Assembly (NCBI RefSeq): GCF_013106755.1
Contig: NZ_WHPF01000005.1
Location: 124,001-188,000 of the forward strand
Reading direction: 5' to 3'
Length of the DNA stretch: 64,000 nt
DNA from: Limnovirga soli
Lineage (GTDB): Bacteria; Bacteroidota; Bacteroidia; Chitinophagales; Chitinophagaceae
Part shown: positions 8,925 to 17,925 of the stretch, in pieces
How positions within the stretch are numbered: position 1 is the stretch's first letter
Layout: each line of letters opens with the position of its first letter
Notes under the pieces: model-generated
Seen by the model: the letters and a program-made list of their open reading frames with translations, nothing else
The model's database searches: none
Told to the model about the DNA's origin: nothing
Program-made: the position numbers and the translations under genes

Positions 8925-9460
8925 TGTCAATTGATATTATCTATATAATACTGATAGCCATGGCTGTACTAAAAGGGTATAGCCGTGGTTTAATTGTTGC
9001 CATTTTTTCTTTGCTGGCCATTATTATAGGGTTGGCCGCAGCCATGAAATTTTCGGTACTGGTAACCGGATGGCTAGCCTTAAATACCCATATTGGTACA
9101 CAGTGGTTACCTTTTATTGCTTTTATTGCCATATTCATCCTCATTGTTATTATAGTACGTTCCGTTGCCAACCTCATAGAAGCTGCTATAGATATGGCCC
9201 TGCTAAGCTGGATAAACAAGCTGGCCGGTATTATTCTTTATGTTTTGCTGTATTCTATGGTGTACAGCATTGTATTATTCTATGGTACCCAAATGGGTAT
9301 TATTAGCCAAACTACTATTGGCGCTTCAACAATTTATGGTTTTATAGAACCGTGGGGGCCCACCGTTATTAACTTGCTGGGCAGCATTATTCCTGTGTTT
9401 AAAGATATGTTTCAACAACTGGAGCAATTTTTTGGCAACGTGTCTTCGCAGGCCGTCTAA
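8924..9460 (+). CDS. CvpA family membrane protein
   Basis: A 178-residue inner-membrane protein with four predicted helices and the CvpA-family opening IDIIYIILIAMAVLKGYSRGLIVAIFSLLAIIIGL. Enterobacterial CvpA is linked to colicin V export and bile tolerance; in Bacteroidota the role is not known. The start codon overlaps the yqeY stop, so it is the last gene of the gldC-yqeY unit. A repeat copy begins 31 nt after its stop. Confidence 0.88.
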   Translation: MSIDIIYIILIAMAVLKGYSRGLIVAIFSLLAIIIGLAAAMKFSVLVTGWLALNTHIGTQWLPFIAFIAIFILIVIIVRSVANLIEAAIDMALLSWINKLAGIILYVLLYSMVYSIVLFYGTQMGIISQTTIGASTIYGFIEPWGPTVINLLGSIIPVFKDMFQQLEQFFGNVSSQAV

Positions 9461-9491
9461 TTATTTCCACTCTTTCCTTAGTGTATTATTT

Positions 9492-9542
9492 ACCGGGCTT
9501 TTACACGCCATGCAGCTTTACTTGCGTCGCACTCTTGTGCGG
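9492..9542 (+). repeat. dispersed repeat copy, left side of DUF4406 gene
   Basis: ACCGGGCT, linker, GCAGCTTTAC, then TTGCGTCGCACTCTTGTGC. With the opposite-facing copy at 10186 it brackets the DUF4406 gene. Confidence 0.85.
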
Positions 9543-9730
9543 TTGGGAATACTATTGGGCTTCTTAAATTCAGGTTTAAAAAACTGATGGCATAGTAAAC
9601 AGCCATAACGGCATACATCAAAAAATAACCACTTATATAATCTTTAGCAAAAACTAGCACCCTTACGCTCCTTCACAATCAAACTGTAGCTATTTTAGCT
9701 AATTCAACAATTGCAGCTAAACTATTTTTT

Positions 9731-10117
9731 ATGACACCAGCCAACAAGCCATTATTAATTCTTGTAGCAGGCCCCTACCGTTCGGGCACCAACGATATTC
9801 CGGCATTGATAGAAGCCAATGTAAAAGCGATGACAGATACCGCTTTAGCAGTTTACCGTATGGGGCATACGCCTGTGCTGGGCGAATGGTTTGCCTTGCC
9901 TTTGATTGAGGCAGCAGGTTCAAAAGCCATTGGAGATGAGGTATTTAATAGCATCTTTCATCCCATTGCTGTGCAATTGATTGACCATTGCGATGCTGTA
10001 TTAAGAATTGGAGGTCCATCTGCCGGTGCTGATGAAATGGTAAAAACGGCACAAGAAAAAGGGAAGATGATATTTCTGGATAAAGCCAGTATTCCAAGTA
10101 TGGGGAATGCATTGTAA
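9731..10117 (+). CDS. DUF4406 / nucleoside-deoxyribosyltransferase-like protein
   Basis: A 128-residue cytosolic protein beginning LLILVAGPYRSGTND, with GHTPVLGEWFALPLIEAAG and DHCDAVLRIGGPSAGADEMVKTAQEKGKMIF. This is the DUF4406 pattern, related to nucleoside 2-deoxyribosyltransferases and short TIR/SLOG-like Rossmann folds. Substrate unknown. It is the only gene between two inward-facing repeat copies (9492 and 10186), so it may be cargo of a repeat-bounded unit; that is inference from position only. Confidence 0.7.
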   Translation: MTPANKPLLILVAGPYRSGTNDIPALIEANVKAMTDTALAVYRMGHTPVLGEWFALPLIEAAGSKAIGDEVFNSIFHPIAVQLIDHCDAVLRIGGPSAGADEMVKTAQEKGKMIFLDKASIPSMGNAL

Positions 10118-10185
10118 ATGCCTGGTATAACTTGCTGAAATGATTAAATACATTTCCTCATTTTCTGCTCCACAAAATTCCGAAC

Positions 10186-10237
10186 GTACAAGAGTGCGAC
10201 GCAAGTAAAGCATCCATAGAGCTGTGCAGCCGGGCTA
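10186..10237 (-). repeat. dispersed repeat copy, right side of DUF4406 gene
   Basis: Complete copy. Its GCCGGGCTAA end lies 9 nt from the stop codon of the DUF1080 gene on the same strand. On the other side TTCGGAATTTTGTGGAGC carries the extended box. Confidence 0.9.
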
Positions 10238-10246
10238 ATAAGGCTG

Positions 10247-10930
10247 CTATAATTCTTTAATTTTTATGTTGCGGAAATAAATAGGTGCACCGGCATGCTT
10301 GCCCTGAAAACCAATACGGCCATACAGCGGCAGCGTGGCCATGGGATTGGGCAGCCAGGCGGGTACTTTGGAGCCGTCGGGGTTGATTTCGCCTGAGGTA
10401 AAAAGGCTCATATTACACTCGTTAACCAACTCTCCATTTAATACAATATAAATGTTGCGGCCTATACAGGTAATGGTGATATGGTTCCACTCGCCGGCTG
10501 GTTTTACCGTACGTTTGGTTACGGGCTGGTGGCCAAATACGGCTCCACATTGCCAGTAGGCCGGGGCTTTACCCCATTGTTCGGAATAATCATCGGCAAT
10601 TTGTATTTCTACTGAGTGGGGTATCCATTCTTCGGTTTCGGTGGCATGCACAATAATACCGCTATTGGTACCGGGTGCATTTTTAAATTCCAGGTCTAAC
10701 ATAAAATCGTTGTATTGCTTTTCGCTCCACAGGGCTTCGTCGCTGGAGGCAGTAATAACGCCTTCGGATACAGTCCACACATTTTTCGGCGCAAGGGCAT
10801 TGCTTAAGTTGGGGGTAAACATATCTGTCCAACCTGCCTCGCTGGTATTGGGGTGTTTATTTATGGCCGGCTGTGCCATTACCCAATTACTACAGCCCAA
10901 CAGGCCCAGTATTACCATTAATTTTTTCAT
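10247..10930 (-). CDS. secreted DUF1080 (3-keto-disaccharide hydrolase-like) protein
   Basis: A 227-residue protein with a signal peptide (to WVMAQ) and a concanavalin-like DUF1080 domain. Recognisable parts are WTVSEGVITASSDEALWSEKQYNDFMLDLEF, NSGIIVHATE, PAGEWNHITITCIGRNIYIVLNGELV and the final GRIGFQGKHAGAPIYFRNIKIKEL. Some members hydrolyse 3-keto-glycosides; others are binding proteins. It is probably periplasmic or surface carbohydrate-active. A terminator-like hairpin lies in its upstream leader (10982-11010). Confidence 0.88.
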   Translation of the reverse strand: MKKLMVILGLLGCSNWVMAQPAINKHPNTSEAGWTDMFTPNLSNALAPKNVWTVSEGVITASSDEALWSEKQYNDFMLDLEFKNAPGTNSGIIVHATETEEWIPHSVEIQIADDYSEQWGKAPAYWQCGAVFGHQPVTKRTVKPAGEWNHITITCIGRNIYIVLNGELVNECNMSLFTSGEINPDGSKVPAWLPNPMATLPLYGRIGFQGKHAGAPIYFRNIKIKEL

Positions 10931-10981
10931 ATGCTTATTACTTGTTTTTAAAGTTAGCCAACTTATTTAATGGTACCCCAT

Positions 10982-11010
10982 AAAAAAACCGGCAAAAAAT
11001 TGTGCCGGGT
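10982..11010 (-). promoter_or_regulatory. terminator-like hairpin in the DUF1080 leader
   Basis: On the minus strand CCGGCA, loop, TGCCGG is followed by seven T. It lies about 50 nt before the DUF1080 start codon and points toward that gene, so it may be an attenuator, or it may stop antisense transcription arising within the divergent gene. Confidence 0.5.
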
Positions 11011-11026
11011 AATAATTTCAACTAAA

Positions 11027-11053
11027 TTGGTAAAATGCTTAGGGAATAACTTG
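11027..11053 (+). promoter_or_regulatory. candidate promoter for the DUF3857 gene
   Basis: TTG at 11027 and TAACTTG at 11047 are 17 nt apart and about 35 nt before the start codon. This is a loose match to the Bacteroidota -33/-7 pattern. Confidence 0.3.
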
Positions 11054-11087
11054 TACCCTATTATTCATCAACGCTAAACACTGGCTT

Positions 11088-13136
11088 ATGTATTGCAAGA
11101 GTTTGTTTATTGCTATTTTATTGGCTGTAACCCTTACCGCCATTGCCCAACATAAAAAACCTATTAGTGAAAAAACACCTGCCTGGGTTACCGTAAATAC
11201 CTATGATTATAGCAAAACAACCCTGGATGCAGAAGCGGAAGATGGCTATATTGATGTGGCTTTTGAAGAGCAGGTGGCAGTTGAATTACAAACCACCTAT
11301 TACCGCAAAGCCATAAAAATTATATCAGAAGCAGGCATTGAAAATACTTCTGAAATTTCGCTTGGTTTCGACCCTACTTTCCAGCAACTGTATGTACATA
11401 GCCTTGTTATAATACGCGATGGCAAAACCATTAATAAGCTGGCCATAAATAAGTTTGAAGTTATTCAGCAAGAAACAGAGTTAAGCCGCAGCCTGTATAA
11501 TGGTGCCCTTACCGCTTTATTAATTTTAGACGATGTACGCAAAGGCGATATTATTGAATACAGTTATTCGCTTAAAGGATTTAACCCCATTTTTAAAGGC
11601 AAGTTTGCTGAGAATTTCAGCACCAGTTACTCTGTACCATTGTACTGGATTTATTATAAAATGGTGTATGCCAAAACCCGTACAATACATATAAAAAATA
11701 TTGGAGAGCAAATTAAGCCTATCACCACTACCAATGGCAATACCAACAGTGTTGAATGGAAACTGAATGAAGTGCATGCCCTGCATATACAGGATAGAAC
11801 CCCCGCCTGGTTTGACCCATATTCTATGATTATGGTGAGCGAGTTTAGCAGCTGGGCGGCATTAAACCAATGGGCAGTAGCACTATTCCCTAAAAACCCG
11901 GCCATTTCTGCGGGCCTGCAAAAAAAGATTACTGAGATACATGATAACAACCCCACCGATGAAACAAGGGTCTTAGCTACCCTGCGTTTTGTACAGGATG
12001 ATGTGCGCTATATGGGTATAGAAATGGGCGAACATTCTCACCTGCCCAATAACCCCAATAAAATATTTGACCAGCGCTTTGGCGATTGTAAGGATAAAGC
12101 TTACCTGCTTTGTGTAATGCTAAACAGTATGGGTATTAGCGCCGACCCTGTGCTGATTAATACCGCCTACAAAAAAGCTATTTTTGACTGGCTGCCATCT
12201 TATTATAATTTTGACCATTGCACCGCCCGGGTAATATTAAATAATAAAGCCTATTACCTGGATGCTACAATTTCTTACCAGCGGGGTTATCTTCAATACA
12301 TTGCATTTCCCGATTATCAGGTGGGTTTTGTATTAACCGATACCACAACAGCATTAACGCCCATAGCACTGCAGGAAAGTGGACAGGTTAAGGCCAAAGA
12401 AGTATTTACTATACCTGATATGAGTGGTAAGGCCAAACTGGTAGTAAATACAGAATATAGCGGCTCTTATGCTGATGATGTAAGAAGCAGCCTGCGCAAT
12501 AACAGCCACTACGAAATACAAAAAAACTTTTTGAATTTCTATGCCAATTTTTACGATAATATAAGCGTAGCCGATAGTATGCAAATTGATGACGATGAAG
12601 TAAATGGCATTCTTGTTACCAAAGAGTATTACAATGTTGATAAAATATGGCAACTAAAAAACGGGGTAAAAAAAGCATCGTTTTATGCATATCTTATTTC
12701 GAGTATTATACAAAAGCCAAAGGATGCGCCACGCACTATGCCATTCCGCATTACTTACCCAGCCAGGTATAAAGAAGAAATTACCATTAACCTGCCCGAA
12801 GCCTGGGACATAGAAGAAAGTACCACTTTTGCCAACTGTGCGGCCTTTAATTTAAAAGCCAATTTTACCAAGGGTAAAAAAGTGGTATACCTGGATTTTG
12901 ATTATGAGGCTTTAAAAGACTATGCCGATACTGAAGAAGCGGCAGCTGCATTGGAAGCCATTACCAAATTTGAAGATGAAATGGGCTATGGCTTAACTTA
13001 TAAGGACAGTGAAATGGTTGGCGATGAGGATACAAAAGATAATGCTGCCTCAAGTGGTAATATTATTTACACCATTTTATTTATCACCGTATTTGTATTG
13101 TTTATCATATACCGCACCCAAAAAAGAAATGAATAG
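11088..13136 (+). CDS. DUF3857 and transglutaminase-like exported protein
   Basis: A 682-residue protein with a signal peptide (to about residue 20), a DUF3857 domain (about 40-260) and a transglutaminase-like core. C334 (FGDCKDKAYL), H377 (FDHC) and D392 (YLDAT) form a plausible Cys-His-Asp triad, so the enzyme may be an active protease or transglutaminase. A further beta region follows, with a C-terminal membrane helix near residues 657-674 and a short basic tail. It is common in Bacteroidota with unknown substrate. It is transcribed alone and followed 3 nt later by a repeat copy. Confidence 0.88.
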   Translation: MYCKSLFIAILLAVTLTAIAQHKKPISEKTPAWVTVNTYDYSKTTLDAEAEDGYIDVAFEEQVAVELQTTYYRKAIKIISEAGIENTSEISLGFDPTFQQLYVHSLVIIRDGKTINKLAINKFEVIQQETELSRSLYNGALTALLILDDVRKGDIIEYSYSLKGFNPIFKGKFAENFSTSYSVPLYWIYYKMVYAKTRTIHIKNIGEQIKPITTTNGNTNSVEWKLNEVHALHIQDRTPAWFDPYSMIMVSEFSSWAALNQWAVALFPKNPAISAGLQKKITEIHDNNPTDETRVLATLRFVQDDVRYMGIEMGEHSHLPNNPNKIFDQRFGDCKDKAYLLCVMLNSMGISADPVLINTAYKKAIFDWLPSYYNFDHCTARVILNNKAYYLDATISYQRGYLQYIAFPDYQVGFVLTDTTTALTPIALQESGQVKAKEVFTIPDMSGKAKLVVNTEYSGSYADDVRSSLRNNSHYEIQKNFLNFYANFYDNISVADSMQIDDDEVNGILVTKEYYNVDKIWQLKNGVKKASFYAYLISSIIQKPKDAPRTMPFRITYPARYKEEITINLPEAWDIEESTTFANCAAFNLKANFTKGKKVVYLDFDYEALKDYADTEEAAAALEAITKFEDEMGYGLTYKDSEMVGDEDTKDNAASSGNIIYTILFITVFVLFIIYRTQKRNE

Positions 13137-13139
13137 TTT

Positions 13140-13191
13140 GGGCCCGGCAGCAGATAGCAAATGTAGCATCCGTTGCGTCGCACTCTTGTAC
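13140..13191 (+). repeat. dispersed repeat copy (left half of an empty pair)
   Basis: GGCCCGGC begins 4 nt after the stop of the DUF3857 gene. This copy carries the ATCCG subtype just before TTGCGTCGCACTCTTGTAC. Confidence 0.9.
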
Positions 13192-13252
13192 GGTTTATCC
13201 CTGATGTTGCAATAAGTAGTATTGGCTGTTAAAAGCCCAGCAATGTAATGGT

Positions 13253-13304
13253 GCACAAGTGTGCGACGCAAGTAAAGATGCCATGATAACAGGTAGTCTG
13301 GCTA
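13253..13304 (-). repeat. dispersed repeat copy (right half of an empty pair)
   Basis: GCACAAGTGTGCGACGCAA, linker, then GTCTGGCTA. It faces the copy at 13140 with about 60 nt between them and no gene. Confidence 0.9.
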
Positions 13305-13372
13305 AAAAATTGCCACTGCAATAGTTGGGTTTAATACAATATATGGCAGATAAAGCAATGAACTGTATTGCA

Positions 13373-14257
13373 TTAAACTGCACTTATTTGTTTGGCAGCA
13401 GCTGCAAATAATTTTTTTTCTTTCCAGTTATACCAGGGTATGGGGGCAGTTTTTTTCATGAGTGTATCAATGGTGCGCATGCCTGCCAGGTTCCATACAC
13501 CCTGCAATTTACCGCTTAGCTTACTGTTTAGTGCTCGCAGGCTCATGGCAAAACCACTGTCAATATATTCCATATGGTGCCAATAGCCGCCGGGCATAAA
13601 TAAAGTATCGCCATGGTTTAGCACCATATTGTAGCCACGTGCTTCTTTAATGGCAGGAAATTTATCGTAATCAATTTTTGATTTTTCTTGGTCGTAGTAA
13701 TAACTAAAATCGGCCAGGCTTAATACTTCAAATGGTTTACGGTATAGCTTATGTTGCTCGTTGTGAGGGAACAACAATACCCTTTTACGCCCTGCAAATT
13801 GTGTATGAAAAATATGGCTAAGGTCTATATCAAAATGCATATGGGTGATTGAACCTTGCCCACCGGTAAATAACATGGGCACCCTCTTTACAAAGCCATT
13901 GGCCAATTCATCGGGCCACGTAAAATCATGTGTTAATTGAGGGGCATGGTTAAAAATATTAAACAGGAATATACGCCAGGCGGCAGGGCCCTGACTAATT
14001 GTATCAATATAGGCACCAAAAGTAGTGTACTCATCTGCCGTATTTATGGGGGTATAAGCATCGCTTTTTATATTGTTATAAATACCTACTTTTTTATCGC
14101 CCAGTATTTCTTTAAAATACGCCCAGTTCCATTTTTGATATGCGGGCCAGCTTTTGGCCAGGTCTTTTATAATAAGCGGAATTTGAGGCTCAAAATAATG
14201 TTTTTTAAAATCGGCGGCACTTATATGATCCACCACATCAACAGGGCGTAACTGCAT
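13373..14257 (-). CDS. cupin-like / JmjC domain oxygenase
   Basis: A 294-residue cytosolic protein of the cupin_8/JmjC family of Fe(II)/2-oxoglutarate dioxygenases. ITHMHFDIDLSHIFHTQFAGRKRVLLFP supplies the HxD metal pair, and GDTLFMPGGYWHHMEYI the distal His. The N-terminal QIPLIIKDLAKSWPAYQKWNW is typical of the family. Bacterial members hydroxylate ribosomal proteins, peptides or small molecules; the substrate here is unknown. It reads toward the empty repeat pair at 13140-13304. Confidence 0.82.
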   Translation of the reverse strand: MQLRPVDVVDHISAADFKKHYFEPQIPLIIKDLAKSWPAYQKWNWAYFKEILGDKKVGIYNNIKSDAYTPINTADEYTTFGAYIDTISQGPAAWRIFLFNIFNHAPQLTHDFTWPDELANGFVKRVPMLFTGGQGSITHMHFDIDLSHIFHTQFAGRKRVLLFPHNEQHKLYRKPFEVLSLADFSYYYDQEKSKIDYDKFPAIKEARGYNMVLNHGDTLFMPGGYWHHMEYIDSGFAMSLRALNSKLSGKLQGVWNLAGMRTIDTLMKKTAPIPWYNWKEKKLFAAAAKQISAV

Positions 14258-14276
14258 TATAAAATAGATTAGGCTG

Positions 14277-14307
14277 TAAAGTTAATATGAAGTAATTGTT
14301 AACACAA
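14277..14307 (-). promoter_or_regulatory. candidate promoter for the JmjC gene
   Basis: On the minus strand TTG (14305-14307), a 20-nt spacer and TAACTTTA (14277-14284) resemble the Bacteroidota promoter. The same TAACTTTA box is seen before the amidohydrolase at 5458 and the DUF1080 gene at 10930. Confidence 0.4.
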
Positions 14308-14386
14308 CAGTACTTGTATACACTATAGCACTATTTAGCAAAAGTTAAGCATATCATTTTTTTATACATATTCCCGCCACAACTTA

Positions 14387-15568
14387 TCAAGACCAATAAA
14401 AGCCATTTGGCAAATTGGGCAGTTGGTTTAAATCTAATTCCAGTCGGGCATACTCTTTGGCTGAGTTTACATTACACAATGCACCCACAGTAAAGGCCTC
14501 ATATGCTACCACTTCTAAAAATACCTCCTTATCTCCTTTAGGATCCAACACACGCAACATGGGTTCAAAGGAATCGTGTAACACAATGCCTACCGGTGTT
14601 AGCAATGGGGTGCCATCAATAGTAGAAGCAATTAGTTTAACCTTATACAGGCCAGGTATGCTGGCGCTGGTTACTTCTGCACTTAGCCTGGTATTATTAA
14701 GTACTGCAATGCCACCCCATCTTCCTTTTTGAGGATCATCAGGATCTGGTCCATTGGGTGTAGCATCAATAATTTTTTGCATCACCTGTACCAGATCTTC
14801 CTGTACCAATTCACTACTCTTTTTAAGCAGGCTGGCAGTATCTATGGTAGTATTTCCCGGGTCGTTCATACTTCTAATCAGGCCTTCACTTAACTCCTTA
14901 TACTTAAGGGTTTCAATATCATTTTCTTTTTGGGTAAGTATTTTAGGAAATTCAATCCTTGTCCATAAATAACCGCTCATAGTACCGGCAATGGCGTATA
15001 AAATAATCAAGGCATAACTAAAAGTGTATAAATCAATCTGGGCACCGCCCTGCACCTGGGGTACAGCACTTTGCAGACTTTTGGCTATATGCGCCGATGC
15101 ATCTGCCAGCATAATTTTTATTTCGCCAAACTGCGTTAAGGTTAAACCAATGATAATCTTGGTAATCCAGTCAGAAATTTCTTCAATGCTGGTATTATCC
15201 TTGTAGCCGGTGGCACTGCGGCTATCTGGTTTACCATCTTTTGATACTACCTGTGCAGATTGGTTATTTTGAAAACTTTTGGGAATAGCAAAAATAAAAC
15301 CCAATGCACAACCCGAAATATAATAGGCTCCAATTACCGATGCTACTGTAAACAAGGCAAAGGTCTTGTTATTGCCAAAGAAAAAAAACAGGGCAACAAA
15401 CAATAATAAGGTAACAATCAAAGAGCTTACCAATACCTTGTTCAACATGGGGCGAATTGAATTGCTTTCAATCCTGTTACTTCTTTGTTCTGCTTTTGGT
15501 ATAGCAAAATAATCAACCAATTTTTGAAAAAAACGCTTCATACGGCTGGGGGATTTTGTACTTAACAA
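14387..15568 (-). CDS. membrane protein with C-terminal prokaryotic-YEATS-like domain
   Basis: A 393-residue protein with membrane helices near 43-63, 70-95 and 180-200. Between them are GFIFAIPKSFQ (90-100) and TSIEEISDWITKIIIGLTLTQ (126-146), a motif pair I associate with membrane domains fused to signalling or conflict modules. A helical linker follows, with a charged segment near 210-270. The C-terminal 110 residues (WGGIAVLNN, VGIVLHDSFEP, VVAYEAFTVGA, ARLELDLNQLP) resemble the prokaryotic YEATS-like domain. The role may be sensing or effector control at the inner membrane (inference). It is monocistronic. Confidence 0.55.
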   Translation of the reverse strand: MLSTKSPSRMKRFFQKLVDYFAIPKAEQRSNRIESNSIRPMLNKVLVSSLIVTLLLFVALFFFFGNNKTFALFTVASVIGAYYISGCALGFIFAIPKSFQNNQSAQVVSKDGKPDSRSATGYKDNTSIEEISDWITKIIIGLTLTQFGEIKIMLADASAHIAKSLQSAVPQVQGGAQIDLYTFSYALIILYAIAGTMSGYLWTRIEFPKILTQKENDIETLKYKELSEGLIRSMNDPGNTTIDTASLLKKSSELVQEDLVQVMQKIIDATPNGPDPDDPQKGRWGGIAVLNNTRLSAEVTSASIPGLYKVKLIASTIDGTPLLTPVGIVLHDSFEPMLRVLDPKGDKEVFLEVVAYEAFTVGALCNVNSAKEYARLELDLNQLPNLPNGFYWS

Positions 15569-15718
15569 TAAATATGGATGCTACATAAAATTGATATAGC
15601 ACTGGCAGCTTATACCATAAAACATGTACGTATAAGCTGTTTTTAAAGTTAATACTGTTTTATAAATAATCTATCAATAAAATTTATTACAGCAAAATGC
15701 AGTAGACCATTTTTATTG

Positions 15719-15767
15719 ACCGGGCTCTAAGCTCCATTGCAACTTTACTTGCGTCGCACACTTGTAC
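15719..15767 (+). repeat. dispersed repeat copy downstream of the DUF6268-like gene
   Basis: ACCGGGCT, linker, GCAACTTTAC, TTGCGTCGCACACTTGTAC. It is not sense-strand to a nearby stop codon: the flanking genes lie on the minus strand. It faces the copy at 19252 across three genes. Confidence 0.88.
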
Positions 15768-15811
15768 TTACATAACCCATATCGGCAATTACAACAAAAA
15801 TGTATCGTTAC

Positions 15812-16648
15812 TCAAAGCCGTATACGGTAGGAGGCAGAAAGCTTAATAAAAAATCCATCTCCCCAATCAAGGTTCTGCTGGGTATTTTTATTATGCCCAT
15901 ATCCAGAGCGTAGTTTGCGCATAATACCATAACCTGGTTCCAATGTACAAACAACATGTTTTGCGGGATAATAATCCAGATAGGCAGATAGCTGGTTATC
16001 GTCAATTCTTAAATAATTGCCATTGCTTAGTTTATATGAATTTGTAATGGCACGAAAAGTGCCACCTGTATAAAAATGATTATTGAGTTTATATTCATAG
16101 GTTAACCTGCCGGGTAATAAGCCAAATAAATTATTACGCTCATTAATGCGCCAATCAATTCCAGCCAGCGGCATAACAAACACACCAAAAAATTCATTAT
16201 TCACATAAAACCCAAATTTATAGGTAAGGTTAGTTTTCTTCTTATAGTTGGCCAGCATTACTCCACCCATTTGAAAACTATTCTGCTGTTGTAACCCTTC
16301 GCTGTTAAATCGGGGAATAGCAGTAGCCATTAGCGACCAGTTATTTTTACCTAAGGGAATGACTACACTTATTGGCAATGCAATACTACTTACAGCAGGC
16401 AGATAATTTGTATTATTTGCTGAATCAATATTCCAGTTTTCATAAAAAGGGCTAATTACAATAAGTCCCTTGTTCTTTAATTGTAAAGGTAAATCCGATC
16501 CAATATAAGTATGCGTGAAAGGGGTTGCATTTCTATGCTTATTTTCAAATGCATTAGTGTACCTGATATTGAATGGGTCAACATATGGTTGGGTATACAC
16601 TTGAGCAAAACCAAAACTGATAAAAAAGATGATTAGGAATTTTAACAT
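15812..16648 (-). CDS. outer-membrane beta-barrel protein (DUF6268-like)
   Basis: A 278-residue protein with a signal peptide (to YTQ) followed by alternating aromatic beta strands and a C-terminal strand ending ASYRIRL, as in outer-membrane barrels. The layout (a DPFNIRY opening, then PLGKNNWSLMATAIPRF and LPGRLTYEYKLNNHFYTGGTFRA) resembles the DUF6268 barrels of Bacteroidota. Function unknown. It lies 62 nt downstream of another envelope protein gene on the same strand, probably in one unit. Confidence 0.65.
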   Translation of the reverse strand: MLKFLIIFFISFGFAQVYTQPYVDPFNIRYTNAFENKHRNATPFTHTYIGSDLPLQLKNKGLIVISPFYENWNIDSANNTNYLPAVSSIALPISVVIPLGKNNWSLMATAIPRFNSEGLQQQNSFQMGGVMLANYKKKTNLTYKFGFYVNNEFFGVFVMPLAGIDWRINERNNLFGLLPGRLTYEYKLNNHFYTGGTFRAITNSYKLSNGNYLRIDDNQLSAYLDYYPAKHVVCTLEPGYGIMRKLRSGYGHNKNTQQNLDWGDGFFIKLSASYRIRL

Positions 16649-16710
16649 GAAACGATTATTTAAAATTCAATTTGTCAATCTGAGTGGCGATAACATTAAA
16701 ACTAATGTCC

Positions 16711-17481
16711 TTAAAATTTAAACCCTACGGACATGGTCATATCATAAATAAAGGAATTAACTTTTGTTCCGTTAAAAGTAGATTGTTTAAGACCATCATA
16801 AGATGTAACGGTAACAGCATTTACAGATACAGGAGTAAACAATAAAACATCGCCCCGTAACGACATAAAAAATACCTTACCATTTACAAAACGCCAGTTG
16901 GCTGTACCAGATATACCTGGTTGCAAGTGGCTTTCCTTTTCAGCAAAATAATTTGCTTCTCTGGTAATGGTATTAAATGCTAGTGCAGGGCCAATACCAA
17001 TTCCGGTAGTGGCATTTTTACCCGAAAAAATATAATGCGCCGTTAATGCATTTATATTACTGGCATAGTTTAACCTGTTGCCGGCGAAAACATCACTGGT
17101 TTGCAATTGATCAAAACCTTCCACTACACTACTATGAATTTTTCCATAACTTAATTCCAGATAGTTTTTGTTTTTTAATTCATGCCCAAATCGTACCCAG
17201 TACTTACCAGGATTCAAAGTGCTTTTTGGGTATTGGGTATTAATTTGTGTAGCACCCAAATCCGGGAAAATAGCAAAAATAAAACTAAGGTCTGCCAATG
17301 AGTAACTTAACCTATCACCAAATCCTGAGGCTGTCATCTCCGACTTAAATTGATTAACTGGCCCCCCAAGAAAAAGCCCTCCTTCAATACTAACATAATT
17401 TTTTTGAGCAACCACTAAAAGGGGCAGAAAAAACAAAAAAATGATTGATGCCAACACTGTGTTGATGTGATTCTTTTTCAT
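16711..17481 (-). CDS. putative outer-membrane protein
   Basis: A 256-residue protein with a signal peptide (to LVVAQ), an opening YVSIEGGLFLGGPVNQF typical of barrel proteins, and a final aromatic strand MTMSVGFKF. I cannot assign a family. Spacing to the downstream barrel gene (62 nt) suggests an operon of two envelope proteins, with the divergent HTH regulator gene 444 nt away as a possible controller (inference). Confidence 0.6.
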   Translation of the reverse strand: MKKNHINTVLASIIFLFFLPLLVVAQKNYVSIEGGLFLGGPVNQFKSEMTASGFGDRLSYSLADLSFIFAIFPDLGATQINTQYPKSTLNPGKYWVRFGHELKNKNYLELSYGKIHSSVVEGFDQLQTSDVFAGNRLNYASNINALTAHYIFSGKNATTGIGIGPALAFNTITREANYFAEKESHLQPGISGTANWRFVNGKVFFMSLRGDVLLFTPVSVNAVTVTSYDGLKQSTFNGTKVNSFIYDMTMSVGFKF

Positions 17482-17925
17482 ATCTTTTAAGATTTAAAAT
17501 GTTGAAATAATTGCTTAACAAACCTAAAACGTTTTAATGGCGAACCATAATTGATAAATACTAAGTACATTTTTTAAATAGCAGGTAATTATTTTTAATT
17601 GTTCACGTTGAGCTTAGAAACGCATATTATGCAACTTGATTATGCTTATTTCTCTTAATAAGTAATTTTCGCAAATAGTATTTTTTCCTTTTGCAAGAAA
17701 TAATAAAGAATATACCAACGAGCATAGATTCATAAATGGAAAGAATGTAAAGTGGGCCTAAATTGTTACAAAAGACAACATAGGATTTAGAAAGAAAATA
17801 TGAAAAGTTTGGCTTGTAATGTCTTTGTTATAATAAGTGCAGCAGGAAGGAAAAAATAAAGACGATAAAAGTAATTAAGCCAATTCAAAATTGTATATTG
17901 GTGCTATTAAAGAATTAGTACCGCT
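17482..17925. other. AT-rich divergent intergenic region
   Basis: 444 bp between the envelope operon and the HTH regulator gene. It is very AT-rich. I see no ORF, repeat copy or strong hairpin; it presumably contains both promoters and perhaps operator sites. Confidence 0.5.

Noticed and set aside
10001-10213. Minus-strand ORF starting in the repeat at 10186
   Set aside because: It runs antisense through the DUF4406 gene and starts with the repeat-derived Leu-Arg-Arg-Thr-Leu-Val.
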